Positions 51,983-61,107 of a stretch of 64,000 nt of DNA are shown one piece after another. Source of the stretch: Bacillota bacterium (GTDB lineage Bacteria > Bacillota_G > Limnochordia > DTU010); the NCBI GenBank assembly GCA_012799255.1, contig JAAZLQ010000321.1, positions 77,262 through 141,261 of the forward strand, given 5' to 3'. Every line of letters begins with the position of its first letter. Position 1 is the stretch's first letter. The notes beneath the pieces are model-generated. The model searched no databases. It was not told the origin of the DNA and saw nothing but the letters and a program-made list of their open reading frames with translations. The position numbers and the translations under genes were made by a program.

Positions 51983-52849
51983 ATGCACCCATTGTCGAAA
52001 AGTACCGTCCGTGGCTCCCTAATATTGCTGTTGGTCGTTTTTTCCATCTGCCTGGGTGCGCCTGCAAGCGAAGCCCGAGTTTTGAAAAGGGGTATGCGCG
52101 GTAGTGAGGTAGTGGCACTGCAAGAGTTACTAGTTGAACTGGGGTATGTGCTGGCAGTTGATGGAGTTTTCGGAGGAGAAACGGAGGGGCTAATTAAGCA
52201 GATTCAAGAAGCGGTTGGGCTAAAGCCGGACGGTATGGTCGGTCCCGAGACCACAAGAATGCTGAACATATTAAGACAGAGTGTTGTTTCCCACACAGTA
52301 GAGTGGGGAGACAATTTAACCAAGCTTGCTAATCGTTATGATACCACTGTTAGGGCTATTTCAGTATATAATGATTTGAACAATCCAGATCGACTACTTC
52401 CTGGACAGGTTTTGTACATCCCTATTACTAGCTTGGCAGCTTTAAGTCGTGCCCATAGTGGTCGTTTGAACATGCAATGGCCAGTACAAGGTAAGGTGAG
52501 CTCAGGGTATGGTTATCGCATTCATCCTATTCTTAATGCCAGGCATTTCCACGGTGGGATCGATATTGCAGCAGCAGAAGGCACGCCAGTAAAGGCAGCT
52601 GCGCCAGGAAAGGTTATTAAAGCGGGAAACATGGGTAATTATGGTTTAGGAGTAGTTATCGAACACGTGGGAGGAGTTACTACCTGGTATGGTCATAACT
52701 CTAAGATCCTAGTGCGGGTTGGAGATCGGGTGCGACAAGGTCAGACTATCGCTTTAGTGGGGCGTACAGGATGGTCCACTGGACCACATCTAGATTTTCG
52801 GATCAAAATAGGGGACCAAACAGTGGACCCCTTGCAATGGCTTCCTTAG
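51983..52849 (+). CDS. Secreted M23 endopeptidase with PG-binding and LysM domains
   Basis: The 288-residue protein has a signal peptide (LILLLVVFSICLGAPASEA), a peptidoglycan_binding_1 domain (LKRGMRGSEVVALQELLVEL, DGVFGGET), a LysM domain (HTVEWGDNLTKLANRY), and an M23 metallopeptidase domain with HFHGGIDIAA and HLDFRIK. It cuts peptide cross-links in peptidoglycan, or acts on a spore cortex. ATG 51983 has a GGGAGGG site; TATACT at 51948 is its -10. The ATG at 51956 lacks a ribosome site. Confidence 0.92.
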   Translation: MHPLSKSTVRGSLILLLVVFSICLGAPASEARVLKRGMRGSEVVALQELLVELGYVLAVDGVFGGETEGLIKQIQEAVGLKPDGMVGPETTRMLNILRQSVVSHTVEWGDNLTKLANRYDTTVRAISVYNDLNNPDRLLPGQVLYIPITSLAALSRAHSGRLNMQWPVQGKVSSGYGYRIHPILNARHFHGGIDIAAAEGTPVKAAAPGKVIKAGNMGNYGLGVVIEHVGGVTTWYGHNSKILVRVGDRVRQGQTIALVGRTGWSTGPHLDFRIKIGDQTVDPLQWLP

Positions 52850-52851
52850 TT

Positions 52852-53121
52852 TCATTTTAGTAGACGGTTCAAGGAGCGAAATAGGTCTTCTAGGGCATCT
52901 GCTGCACCCTGTTCGTCACTAAGGGCTTGCTCAATACAGGTTTTCGAATGCTGTTCAAAAACCACTTTGGCAGCCCCAGCCAGCGCGGCCCTGGCAGCGG
53001 CAATTTGGGTTAGGATTTCACTACAGGATTGCTCCTCAGTAACCATCCTCTGTAAACCGCGGATTTGTCCCTCAATTCTCTTTAACCGTTGCAGCAGTTT
53101 TTCTTGTTCCACATTCACCAA
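52852..53121 (-). CDS. CsoR/RcnR/FrmR family metal-sensitive repressor
   Basis: The 89-residue all-helical protein has the family pattern: KLLQRLKRIEGQIRGLQRMV at the N-terminus, a cysteine in EQSCSEILTQI, then HSKTC with histidine and cysteine spaced as in the copper or other metal site. These tetramers repress their own operon and release on metal or aldehyde binding. TTG start with GAGGAGG eight bases upstream. Divergent to a nitrilase gene, no metal pump is nearby. A strong promoter with an inverted repeat in its spacer lies upstream. Confidence 0.9.
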   Translation of the reverse strand: MVNVEQEKLLQRLKRIEGQIRGLQRMVTEEQSCSEILTQIAAARAALAGAAKVVFEQHSKTCIEQALSDEQGAADALEDLFRSLNRLLK

Positions 53122-53144
53122 CGGGCTCGCCTCCTCTACCTCTG

Positions 53145-53173
53145 ATCATACTTGGTAATATCACCCCTGTCAA
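53145..53173 (-). promoter_or_regulatory. Strong sigma-A promoter with candidate operator for the CsoR-like gene
   Basis: On the minus strand TTGACA (53173-53168) is followed after exactly 17 bases by TATGAT (53150-53145). Inside the spacer, GGTAATATCACC (53154-53165) is an almost perfect palindrome, a reasonable site for the repressor to block its own promoter. Confidence 0.7.
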
Positions 53174-53236
53174 ACGTTGCTTTTCTGAAGGAAAAGGCGA
53201 CTCAAAGGCGAACCATACCAATGAGGTGAGGGACCA

Positions 53237-54127
53237 ATGATAGCCTGTGTGCAAATGAAGCTAAACGTCGAAGATTATCGCACAGAGCAGAGCTTTGCAG
53301 CGAGAATTATGGATATAATGGCAAGAGTTCGCCAAGAGAGTGGAGAAGGACGCCTTTTAGTTGCCTTTCCCGAACACTTAGGTACTTTTTGCTTATTGTG
53401 TAACGCGCCTGATAGGGTATGGGCAAAGCCGTCCTTCGCAAAAGCTAGTACCGCATTAGTTTTACATCACGCTGCGGCTGTAGGCCATCAAATGCTGACT
53501 AATCGTGTGTCTGCTGTACGCGCCCTCCTCTTAGCCAGGTCAAAAGAGGTTGAGCGGATTTATCTGAGTACATTTGTTAAAGCAGCTCGCAAGTATGAAG
53601 CCTGGATCGTGGCCGGATCGGCAGCCTTGCGTTGGGGCCAGACAAATCGTATTTTTAATACATCGCCAGTCATTACCCCTACAGGACACGTGGTGTATCG
53701 GCAGCACAAAGTAAATCTGGTAGACATGGAAGGCAAGGGTGGTCTCGATTTAGAACCTGCTCCCCTCAATTACGTCAGTGCTGTGCAAAGCCCATTTGGA
53801 GATCTAGGAGTGGCTATCTGTCTCGACGCCTTTCATCTAGAAGTGCGACAGCGACTGAAAGGACTGGGGGCCAAAATTCTAGTGCAACCCTCAGCCAATA
53901 ATGGTCCTTGGAACGAGTGGCAACAGGGTGATTGGTTGCGTAGTAGCTATCAAGCGGTGGCTGAGAACAAGGAGTTTGACTTAGCGATCAATCCTATGTT
54001 GGTAGGAAGTTTATGGGATTTAGAGTTTGAAGGGCAATCTAGTATCATTGATCAGAATGGTTACGTACTGAAGGCCCAGACTGCCACTGAGGAAGAGATA
54101 CTCTTTAAAAGAGATCTTTTGAACTGA
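53237..54127 (+). CDS. Carbon-nitrogen hydrolase (nitrilase superfamily)
   Basis: The 296-residue protein shows the glutamate-lysine-cysteine triad of the nitrilase fold: FPEHLG (Glu), RQHKVNL (Lys) and ICLDAFH (Cys), in the expected order and spacing. It hydrolyses an amide or nitrile in the cytosol. Substrate unknown; it is divergent from the CsoR-like gene, and convergent with alanine racemase with a 23-base overlap at its end. A GAGGTGAGGG site precedes the ATG. Confidence 0.88.
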   Translation: MIACVQMKLNVEDYRTEQSFAARIMDIMARVRQESGEGRLLVAFPEHLGTFCLLCNAPDRVWAKPSFAKASTALVLHHAAAVGHQMLTNRVSAVRALLLARSKEVERIYLSTFVKAARKYEAWIVAGSAALRWGQTNRIFNTSPVITPTGHVVYRQHKVNLVDMEGKGGLDLEPAPLNYVSAVQSPFGDLGVAICLDAFHLEVRQRLKGLGAKILVQPSANNGPWNEWQQGDWLRSSYQAVAENKEFDLAINPMLVGSLWDLEFEGQSSIIDQNGYVLKAQTATEEEILFKRDLLN

Positions 54128-55325
54128 TTCTGGTTAGGTTAGAATTAAGGGCCCTTCCGTTCCAGAAAATGCACTTAACTCTGCCATCTTGCAGGTAAAT
54201 GCGGGGAACGTGGCCACTAGTAGTGACCCTGCGCATGCTAACTGTAACCTCATCACCTCTAGTGAGATTAGGTGCTTTGGTCAGATCGACACAACTTAAT
54301 CCCATCCCAACCCGACCTAAGATCGGTAGGGGACCATCTGCAGATCTGATAGGATGGTCTGTTTGGAGTGATCTGTGTAAACCATGTTTGAGCTGTCGCC
54401 AGAGTGTGCTTTGGGGTTCAAGATCAAGTCCGTGTCCGTAACCCACCGGGATCACTCCAACTCGGGTGGGTTTTTTAGTATAATAGTCTCTTCCATAGCC
54501 TATGGGGTGGCCTTTTGGTAGAGTGTGAACTTGGATGATCCGGCTCTTAAATTGCCAGGTTTCCGCTAGATCCCAACCATCCGGAAGGGGGAGAGGAGAT
54601 TGTCCGTAGAGCAGAGTTCCGACTCGAACCAAGTCTAAATGGCTTTCTGGTAGGGTTAAGAAAGCAGCGCTATTGGCAACATGCCAACTCACTTTGGTCG
54701 GGAAGTTCATAGTCTTAAGTTGCTCTTTCAGTGCCAAGATCTTTGAAAGCTGTCCTAATGTATATTTGCGATCCGTAGTGGCAACCGAAAAATGTGTAAA
54801 TACACCTCCTAAGCGCAAGTGGGGTGTTTTTTTGATCAAAAAAACTAGATCAAGAAAGTCCCTAGGTACAATCCCCAAACGTCCAAAACCGGTATCCACC
54901 TTGATGTGCACAGTTATCGTCTTACTCTTGAGTGCGGCCTCTTTCGCGAGACTGGGCACTTGATCACGAGAAGTAATAGTTGGGATCAGACCATGCTTGA
55001 CCACAAGTGGGAGTTGATGTTCTAAAGGGGGAGTTAGAAGCAGGAGCGGTGCTTTAACAAACTCCAAGACCTCTAACGCTTCCTCTAAATTACTAACGCC
55101 CAAGAGTGAACAGCCCTTACTTTGTAGGAACGCTGCAACCACAGGAGCACCATGACCATAGGCATCTCCCTTTAGGATCGGTAAGATGGGAGATTGGCTA
55201 TGGTTTTGAACTTGCTTCAGGTTATGTTCTAGGGCGCTTAAGTTCACTTCGATCCAGGAGGAGAAACCTAGTTGTTTCGCTTGTAACTTCGAATCAAGTT
55301 GTGCAGGGCTAATCCCCCTTGCCAT
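54105..55325 (-). CDS. alr: Alanine racemase, divergent
   Basis: The 406-residue PLP enzyme has the lysine motif LKGDAYGHG, the arginine in KVDTGFGRLG, the HVANSAAFL segment, VRVGTLLYG and the catalytic tyrosine in IGYGRDYY. Two conserved motifs differ from the usual form: GYADG is GYGHG, and the SMDQ region is GMGLS, which lacks the aspartate. It probably makes D-alanine for peptidoglycan. It overlaps the upstream FemAB-like gene by 58 bases, and GAGGGGGG ahead of ATG 55325 supports this start. Confidence 0.85.
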   Translation of the reverse strand: MARGISPAQLDSKLQAKQLGFSSWIEVNLSALEHNLKQVQNHSQSPILPILKGDAYGHGAPVVAAFLQSKGCSLLGVSNLEEALEVLEFVKAPLLLLTPPLEHQLPLVVKHGLIPTITSRDQVPSLAKEAALKSKTITVHIKVDTGFGRLGIVPRDFLDLVFLIKKTPHLRLGGVFTHFSVATTDRKYTLGQLSKILALKEQLKTMNFPTKVSWHVANSAAFLTLPESHLDLVRVGTLLYGQSPLPLPDGWDLAETWQFKSRIIQVHTLPKGHPIGYGRDYYTKKPTRVGVIPVGYGHGLDLEPQSTLWRQLKHGLHRSLQTDHPIRSADGPLPILGRVGMGLSCVDLTKAPNLTRGDEVTVSMRRVTTSGHVPRIYLQDGRVKCIFWNGRALNSNLTRISSKDLF

Positions 55326-56317
55326 AGGGTATACCCCCCTCGTAGAATGGGGAGATCATACTCTCCTACATAAGTTTCTAGTTTGGCTCCAAAACCGTCT
55401 TTAAAACGATAAAGACCATAGAGGGGATGCTCTGGGTTAAGATCACCAGAAACCCCCCGAAAATCGTAAACAGTGCACCCGATGCCCTTAGCCCACTTAA
55501 TCATCTCCCATTGGAGCAGATGGGAAGCCTGCAAGTTGCGTTGCTCATTGCTGGAGGCCCCGTAGACGTACCATACGCGAGAGGCAAGCCGAAAGCAGAT
55601 GGCCCCAGCCAGTGGAGTACTCTCGCTGTAGGCGAGGAAGACCCTTGCTAGATTATTCTTGACCAAATGTTCCCACATTTCTTCAAAATAGCTGATAGGA
55701 CGAATGGTAAAGCTGTCGCGCTTAGCGGTTTCCTGTAAAAGACAATAAAAAACGCTAAGCTGTGTTTTTTCCTTGAGGTGAACAACGCGTACCCCTTTAC
55801 GCATGGCATAGCGGATGTTGTAGCGGGTCTTACTTTTCATATTATTAAGTAATGTATCTAAAGAATGTTGGAGATCTAGGGTCATGACATAGCGGGGCTG
55901 CACTCCCTGGAAATCTAAACCAGTATCCACCCATTTCAGGTTATGTTGCTCGGCAGCTTTAGACCAGGTTTCGTTACCAGCTAAAATGGCCGGATCCATT
56001 TTCCAGACTAGCGCCTTTTCCTTTCTAAGTAACTGGGTGCCCTCTTGGAGTAGAGTATCTAAAGCCTCCGGAGAGGAGAAAAGGGGACCACGGGGTGAAT
56101 AAGCTATGGTAGCTGGGACAAGAGGCAGGTTTTTCACCAAAATCAGTGCACTAGCCTGGGGAGTTCCCCTGTCCATAACCACAAGGGGGAAATACTTCCA
56201 CCCAGAACTTGCTTTTAGCTTGCCCCAAGCTGTGGTCTGGAGTACGTCGCCCCTGGGGTGACTGGTCACGTAGTGATCAAAAAGGGACTCTTTATCCCAT
56301 AAAAGCTCGGTTTTCAC
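55268..56317 (-). CDS. FemAB-like peptidoglycan bridge aminoacyltransferase
   Basis: The 349-residue protein has a FemAB-type double GNAT fold with QTTAWGKLKASSGW near the start and VWYVYGASSNEQRNLQA, GCTVYDFRGVSGD and GLYRFKDGFG later. These enzymes add amino acids to lipid II side chains; this matches a cell-wall context with alanine racemase downstream. AAGGAGG six bases before GTG 56317 makes this the best start; ATG 56323 abuts the site. The last 58 bases overlap alr. Confidence 0.88.
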   Translation of the reverse strand: MKTELLWDKESLFDHYVTSHPRGDVLQTTAWGKLKASSGWKYFPLVVMDRGTPQASALILVKNLPLVPATIAYSPRGPLFSSPEALDTLLQEGTQLLRKEKALVWKMDPAILAGNETWSKAAEQHNLKWVDTGLDFQGVQPRYVMTLDLQHSLDTLLNNMKSKTRYNIRYAMRKGVRVVHLKEKTQLSVFYCLLQETAKRDSFTIRPISYFEEMWEHLVKNNLARVFLAYSESTPLAGAICFRLASRVWYVYGASSNEQRNLQASHLLQWEMIKWAKGIGCTVYDFRGVSGDLNPEHPLYGLYRFKDGFGAKLETYVGEYDLPILRGGYTLWQGGLALHNLIRSYKRNN

Positions 56318-56408
56318 AATCATCCTCCTTCCCTTCGCTCTGTCAGTATATGTACTAATTACGACAGTTGACACGTATTTATTCTAGGGAAGGGGAGGGA
56401 GGAGAGAA

Positions 56409-57563
56409 ATGCATTCGGTTCGCCTAGTCGCTTTTATAATCTTAACCATCATGCTTTTCCAAATGGGGATTGCTGTGGCTGGAGGAACATTAAATCCGCC
56501 ACCAGAACTGAGTTCTGTGGCTTATGCGGTTTATGACGGGGATTATGGGTATTTAATTCTGGAGAGAAACGCTTATCAGCGACGTTCGATCGCCAGTATC
56601 ACGAAAGTGATGACCCTGCTAGTGGCCGTCGAGTTAGTGGAAGCAGGCAAAATAGGGCTGGCGGATCAGGTGACTGCCAGTGCGAGGGCCGCAAGTAGGG
56701 GTGGAACTCAGATTAACTTGAAGGACGGGGATCAGTTTAGCGTTGAGGAGCTTTTGTATTCCACAGCCTTAGTTTCAGCCAATGATGCAGCGGTGGCGTT
56801 GGCCGAGTATATTGCTGGTTCGGAGGCTGAGTTTACCAAGCTGATGAACAAAAGAGCTGCGGAGCTTGGCTTGAAAGATACGAATTACGTGGATTGTACA
56901 GGGCTTCTATCTATTTTTAGCAACAACTATTCGACTGCTTATGACCAGGCGCGACTTCTCAAAGTAGCCCTCGAACACGAGCTGCTTAGGCGTATTTTGG
57001 CAACACCAGATTATTATCTCAAAACTCAAGACCGCAAGATCAGCAACTCCCATCCCCTTTTGGATTTGCCTGGAGTGGAAGGCGGAAAGACAGGCGCCAC
57101 AACTCCAGCCGGGCATACCCTCATCACTTCCTGTATGAGACATGAGCGAAGAATGATCATCGTAGTTCTAGGAGCGCGCAGCAGGGAGATCCGTAATTCT
57201 GAAAACGAGAAACTTCTTGAATGGGCCTTTTCCAATTTACGAACTATGATTTCCACAGAAGAAGTGTTAACTTCGGTACGGGTGCCGGACGGGGTTGATC
57301 ATCAGGTAAATGCTGTTTTAGCACAAGAATTTTCTGTCGTGGCTACGCAAGAATCTGATCTTGAGTTTACGACAAAAACCGAAATGCTTAGCGACCTGAA
57401 GGCACCGATTGATCGGGGCGATAAAGTGGGTGAACTTGTGGTTTTTAAGGGAGATAGGGAGTTTGTGCGCTTGGACTTAGTGGCACGGCAGAGTACTGGT
57501 TTAGCTACCTGGTTGCGTCGGATCTTCAATCACATTCTTCAGCTCTTTGGAACGGGTGGGTGA
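56409..57563 (+). CDS. D-alanyl-D-alanine carboxypeptidase (DacF-like, PBP5 family)
   Basis: The 384-residue protein has a signal peptide, the active-site SITK in ASITKVMT, the SAND motif and the KTG motif in GGKTGATT, followed by a C-terminal PBP5-type domain and an amphipathic tail for membrane attachment. It trims pentapeptide side chains, either in vegetative wall or spore cortex. Its stop is four bases before spoVD, so they make one unit. GGGAGGGAGGAGAG site ahead of the ATG. Confidence 0.93.
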   Translation: MHSVRLVAFIILTIMLFQMGIAVAGGTLNPPPELSSVAYAVYDGDYGYLILERNAYQRRSIASITKVMTLLVAVELVEAGKIGLADQVTASARAASRGGTQINLKDGDQFSVEELLYSTALVSANDAAVALAEYIAGSEAEFTKLMNKRAAELGLKDTNYVDCTGLLSIFSNNYSTAYDQARLLKVALEHELLRRILATPDYYLKTQDRKISNSHPLLDLPGVEGGKTGATTPAGHTLITSCMRHERRMIIVVLGARSREIRNSENEKLLEWAFSNLRTMISTEEVLTSVRVPDGVDHQVNAVLAQEFSVVATQESDLEFTTKTEMLSDLKAPIDRGDKVGELVVFKGDREFVRLDLVARQSTGLATWLRRIFNHILQLFGTGG

Positions 57564-57567
57564 CAAA

Positions 57568-59502
57568 ATGGCTAAAGTCTCTGAAGTCTTGGTTCAAAAA
57601 AGGATCCTCTCTTTGCTCCTGATCCTAATTGTGGTAGCAGTTTTTTTAATGGGGCGCTTAGGCTATCTACAATTATGGCAAAATGATTTTTTCCAGACGA
57701 AAGCACTCGAACAACGAATCCAACGTATTCCCATCGAAGGATTGCGAGGTACTATCTATGATCGTAATGGAATTCCGCTAGCGCTGAGTATTAATGCTCA
57801 TACCGCCTACGCCATTCCAGCGGAAGTGGAGAATGCTCCTACTACCGCCAAAATCCTTGCTGATATCCTCGAAGTTGATGAAGATTTTATCCTCCAGAGA
57901 ATTACCAAACGGTCAGCCACGGAATGGTTGAAAAAGAAGATTACAGACGAGCAAGCACGCCGAATTATCGCACTTGATCTGCCAGGAATCGGAGTTATCC
58001 CAACGTCCACTCGTGTTTATCCTTATGGCTCTGTTGCACCACAGGTCTTGGGTTTTGTGGGGATCGACAATCAAGGACTTGAAGGTTTGGAACTCTATTA
58101 TGATGAGTTTTTGCGTGGAAAACCAGGTCAGACTGTATTTGAACGGGATGCACATGGTAGGGCGTTGGAGGATGGAGTACGGGGATACTTACCTGGTGAA
58201 AAGGGCGGGGATCTAGTACTAACTCTTGATATCTTTATCCAACGCATAGCAGAAGCAGAGGTTCAGCGAGCGACTCTGGAGACAGGTTCTCGCCTCGGAT
58301 TAATTCTAATTACTGATCCAAAGACTGGAGAGATTCTAGCCAACGCCATCTACCCCAGCTTTGATGTTGAACAGTTTGACAAGTATCCGGCGGCAAACCG
58401 CAAGAACATTGCAGTAACTGACACCTACGAGCCAGGTTCGACTTTCAAAGGCGTTACCGCAGCCATTGCCCTCAATGAAGGGGTTGCCACATTGCACTCT
58501 GGTTTTTTTGATCCCGGGTACATTCGAGTATCGGGGTGGAATGTGCGCTGCTGGAATCGTGGGGGTCATGGTTCCCAATCATTTGCAGAGACTATGCAAA
58601 ATTCATGTAACCCTTATTACGCAAAATTGGCTCTAGACTTAGGTGCTGAGCGCTTTTATGATGGACTGCTGAGTTTTAATCTAGGTCACAAAACTGGGAT
58701 TGATTTTCCTGGGGAAATGGGGGGTATCCTCAAATCGCCGTCTCCCAATGTACCCTTGGTCACCTGGGCTAACATTGGTTTTGGGCAAGGACTGACAGTT
58801 ACTCCTGTTCAGCTCTTGGCCAGCTTTGGAGCGATAGCAAACGAGGGGATCTATTCTGTTTTACACTATGTGAAGGAGTTAAGAACAGAGGAGGAGAGTT
58901 TCCCGCCTGATATTCCAGAACCGCGTCAGATCATCTCTAGCGAAAGCGCAAAAACGACTGCCTATGTGTTACGCTCAGCGGTGGAACACGGTTCGGGAAA
59001 GCGAGCCGATGTGCCTGGATATGATATTGCAGGAAAGACAGGAACCGCGCAGATGGTAGAAAATGGACGCTATTCTCACTCGAAAATGGTCACTTCTTTC
59101 GCTGGATTTGCACCTGAAGAGGATCCCCAGATGGCGGGGCTACTTGTGTTGTGGGAACCGCAAGGAGCATTTTACGGCGGGATCATCGCCTCGCCGGTCT
59201 TTGCCCGCCTGGCGGAAAAGGTCTTACCCTATTTAGGTATTGAACGCAAAGCCACGGCAAGTACAGTAGTAAGGCAGGCAAAAGTTCCTGATGTGGGTAA
59301 TTTGAGCGTTAATGAGGCAAGTCACATTTTGGAAAGACAGGGTTTTCGAGTGGAAGTAGTGGGGCCAGGGACGAGGATTATTGGTCAGGTGCCTGCCCCA
59401 GAAGCGGAGGTAAATCCAGGTTCCTTAGTTTACATCTACACCGATGTTGACATTGATTTTATTGAAGCCAGTACGGAACAACCCAACCCATATGGAGCTT
59501 AA
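57568..59502 (+). CDS. spoVD: SpoVD-like class B penicillin-binding protein with one PASTA domain
   Basis: The 644-residue transpeptidase has one N-terminal helix, a dimerisation domain, the catalytic STFK in PGSTFKG, SCN in QNSCNPYYAK, KTG in AGKTGTAQ, and one PASTA domain at the end (VPDVGNLSVNEASHILERQG). One PASTA with this length suits SpoVD, which builds the spore cortex, over FtsI with two or none. ATG 57568 has GGGTGGG upstream. Paired with the D,D-carboxypeptidase. Confidence 0.88.
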   Translation: MAKVSEVLVQKRILSLLLILIVVAVFLMGRLGYLQLWQNDFFQTKALEQRIQRIPIEGLRGTIYDRNGIPLALSINAHTAYAIPAEVENAPTTAKILADILEVDEDFILQRITKRSATEWLKKKITDEQARRIIALDLPGIGVIPTSTRVYPYGSVAPQVLGFVGIDNQGLEGLELYYDEFLRGKPGQTVFERDAHGRALEDGVRGYLPGEKGGDLVLTLDIFIQRIAEAEVQRATLETGSRLGLILITDPKTGEILANAIYPSFDVEQFDKYPAANRKNIAVTDTYEPGSTFKGVTAAIALNEGVATLHSGFFDPGYIRVSGWNVRCWNRGGHGSQSFAETMQNSCNPYYAKLALDLGAERFYDGLLSFNLGHKTGIDFPGEMGGILKSPSPNVPLVTWANIGFGQGLTVTPVQLLASFGAIANEGIYSVLHYVKELRTEEESFPPDIPEPRQIISSESAKTTAYVLRSAVEHGSGKRADVPGYDIAGKTGTAQMVENGRYSHSKMVTSFAGFAPEEDPQMAGLLVLWEPQGAFYGGIIASPVFARLAEKVLPYLGIERKATASTVVRQAKVPDVGNLSVNEASHILERQGFRVEVVGPGTRIIGQVPAPEAEVNPGSLVYIYTDVDIDFIEASTEQPNPYGA

Positions 59503-59506
59503 GCTA

Positions 59507-60121
59507 CTAATTTGCTTGAAAATAGGCACAGTGTACACTTAAGGGACACTCTTGACAGAGAGGATTCCGGGCTTTGCACAGGGCCCTTCCGTGGAGAATG
59601 AGCCAGTGGTGGGCATCAATCCAATGTTCTTGAGGAATTGCCTCCATAAGTTGCAGTTCTGTTTGATAAACATTGGAGGCATTTGCCAGACCTAGGCGGT
59701 TGGCGACCCTAAAAACATGGGTATCTACAGCGATCGCCGGGATTTGAAACGCATTAGCCAGCACAACGCTGGCTGTTTTACGTCCTACCCCAGGCAACTC
59801 TTCCAGTTCTTCCCTAGTGCGAGGAACTTGCCCCCCATGCTTTTCCACGAGGATCTGGGCAGTTTCAATTAAGTTTTTGGTTTTAGTCTGCCACAGACCC
59901 GCGCTTTTCACATAGCTAGCCACCTCCTCAAATGACGCAGCGGCCAATGCATCTGGGGTGGGGAAGGCGGGGAAGAGATCCTTAGTTATGATGTTTACTC
60001 GCTCATCTGTACACTGGGCAGATAGTATAGTAGCCACCAACAGTTCGAAGGGATTTTGATGGTTCAAAGCCGTGGTGGGGTTGGGATATATAGAGCGTAA
60101 ACGTTCCAATACTGTCAACAT
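59507..60121 (-). CDS. nth: Endonuclease III
   Basis: The 204-residue DNA glycosylase/AP lyase has the helix-hairpin-helix LPGVGRKTA, the catalytic lysine-aspartate pair (TASVVLANAF, VDTHVFRVANRLG), and the 4Fe-4S set CKARNPLCQECPLSVHC. It removes oxidised pyrimidines. AGAGGTG eight bases ahead of ATG 60121 is preferred over the ORF start at 60145. It faces convergent spoVD with a four-base gap, and follows the ParB-like gene on its strand. Confidence 0.95.
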   Translation of the reverse strand: MLTVLERLRSIYPNPTTALNHQNPFELLVATILSAQCTDERVNIITKDLFPAFPTPDALAAASFEEVASYVKSAGLWQTKTKNLIETAQILVEKHGGQVPRTREELEELPGVGRKTASVVLANAFQIPAIAVDTHVFRVANRLGLANASNVYQTELQLMEAIPQEHWIDAHHWLILHGRALCKARNPLCQECPLSVHCAYFQAN

Positions 60122-60158
60122 CTTACTATCACCTCTAATAGACAAGCGGTCTTGCAGT

Positions 60159-61079
60159 TTAGTAGTCTAAAAATGGATCTTGCGGAGAAATGTGGCTTCT
60201 GACCTTATCGCCTTCGACGCAACGTCCACAACCACGGCAATCGTTGATCACTTTCACCAAGCCATCCTCATCCAAGATGAGCCCTTGCGGACATTGGTCA
60301 TGTTCATCCGGACTGAAGAGCCCCGTGATCAGGTCACGGAGCTGTTCAGCAAGGGATTTCTCAGGTAGTTGGGCCCTAAAGTCATTAAGCGCTTCTCTAT
60401 AACTAACCTTCTCCTTCGTCAGGCGGCTTTTGGCCACTTTATGGTAAGAAGCGTAGAGGAAAAGGTCAGCTTCTGTGCGTTTGGGAAAGTCGCGCAACAA
60501 ACCTTGTTCGCGGATTAGTTGGCAAACAGGTTTGTAAATTTCCTGCTCCCAACTGGAACTAGCTTGCTCCAAAGTCAGTTCGAGCCCAATAGTCTCAGAT
60601 TCTTCTTTACGAAAATCCTCTATTTGCAGAAGTAATTTGTCATAGGAACCAAGTTCTGTGAACTGAATGCCACTTAAACCAGTTTTATGCTCGAACATAG
60701 AACGCTCCCGCCAGATCAGATTCAGTTCACTGTTCGGTGGGGGGAAGAATTCAACTACATGAGCATCAATGTATGTTTGACCAACTTCTTTTGCTGCTGA
60801 AACTCGGTGATTACCGTCAACCACGTAATACTTGTCACGAACCTTGTATAAGGAAACAGGTGGCATGATGTTACCACGTTCTACCGCCTGCTTGATTTTG
60901 GTGTAACGATGGAACGTGTGGCGGTTCTTGATTCGAAAACGGGCATCAAAATCCCTCCAGCGGTTGACCGAACCAACAATATCGTCTACGGGTACAGTTC
61001 GTAGACCGAGATCCAACGACTCTGTTAGTCCGTATTTTTCTTTGGTGCTGTCAAATGCTTGCACATGTCCTCTGTTCAT
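60159..61079 (-). CDS. ParB/Srx-fold protein with C-terminal cysteine cluster
   Basis: The 306-residue protein has a ParB N-terminal type domain with VDGNHRVSAAKEVG and a preceding VPVDDIVGS. A helical part contains DFPKRTEADLFLYASYHK, a motif recalling DUF4032-linked proteins, and the C-terminus has CRGCGRC, a possible metal or Fe-S site. No HTH like real partition proteins, so the protein may be a nucleotide-using enzyme or regulator, not a segregation factor. ATG 61079 is used; a TTG at 61082 is adjacent. The next gene is Nth. Confidence 0.75.
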   Translation of the reverse strand: MNRGHVQAFDSTKEKYGLTESLDLGLRTVPVDDIVGSVNRWRDFDARFRIKNRHTFHRYTKIKQAVERGNIMPPVSLYKVRDKYYVVDGNHRVSAAKEVGQTYIDAHVVEFFPPPNSELNLIWRERSMFEHKTGLSGIQFTELGSYDKLLLQIEDFRKEESETIGLELTLEQASSSWEQEIYKPVCQLIREQGLLRDFPKRTEADLFLYASYHKVAKSRLTKEKVSYREALNDFRAQLPEKSLAEQLRDLITGLFSPDEHDQCPQGLILDEDGLVKVINDCRGCGRCVEGDKVRSHISPQDPFLDY

Positions 61080-61107
61080 CAATTTCGTTCACTCCAGGCG
61101 AAGCGAT

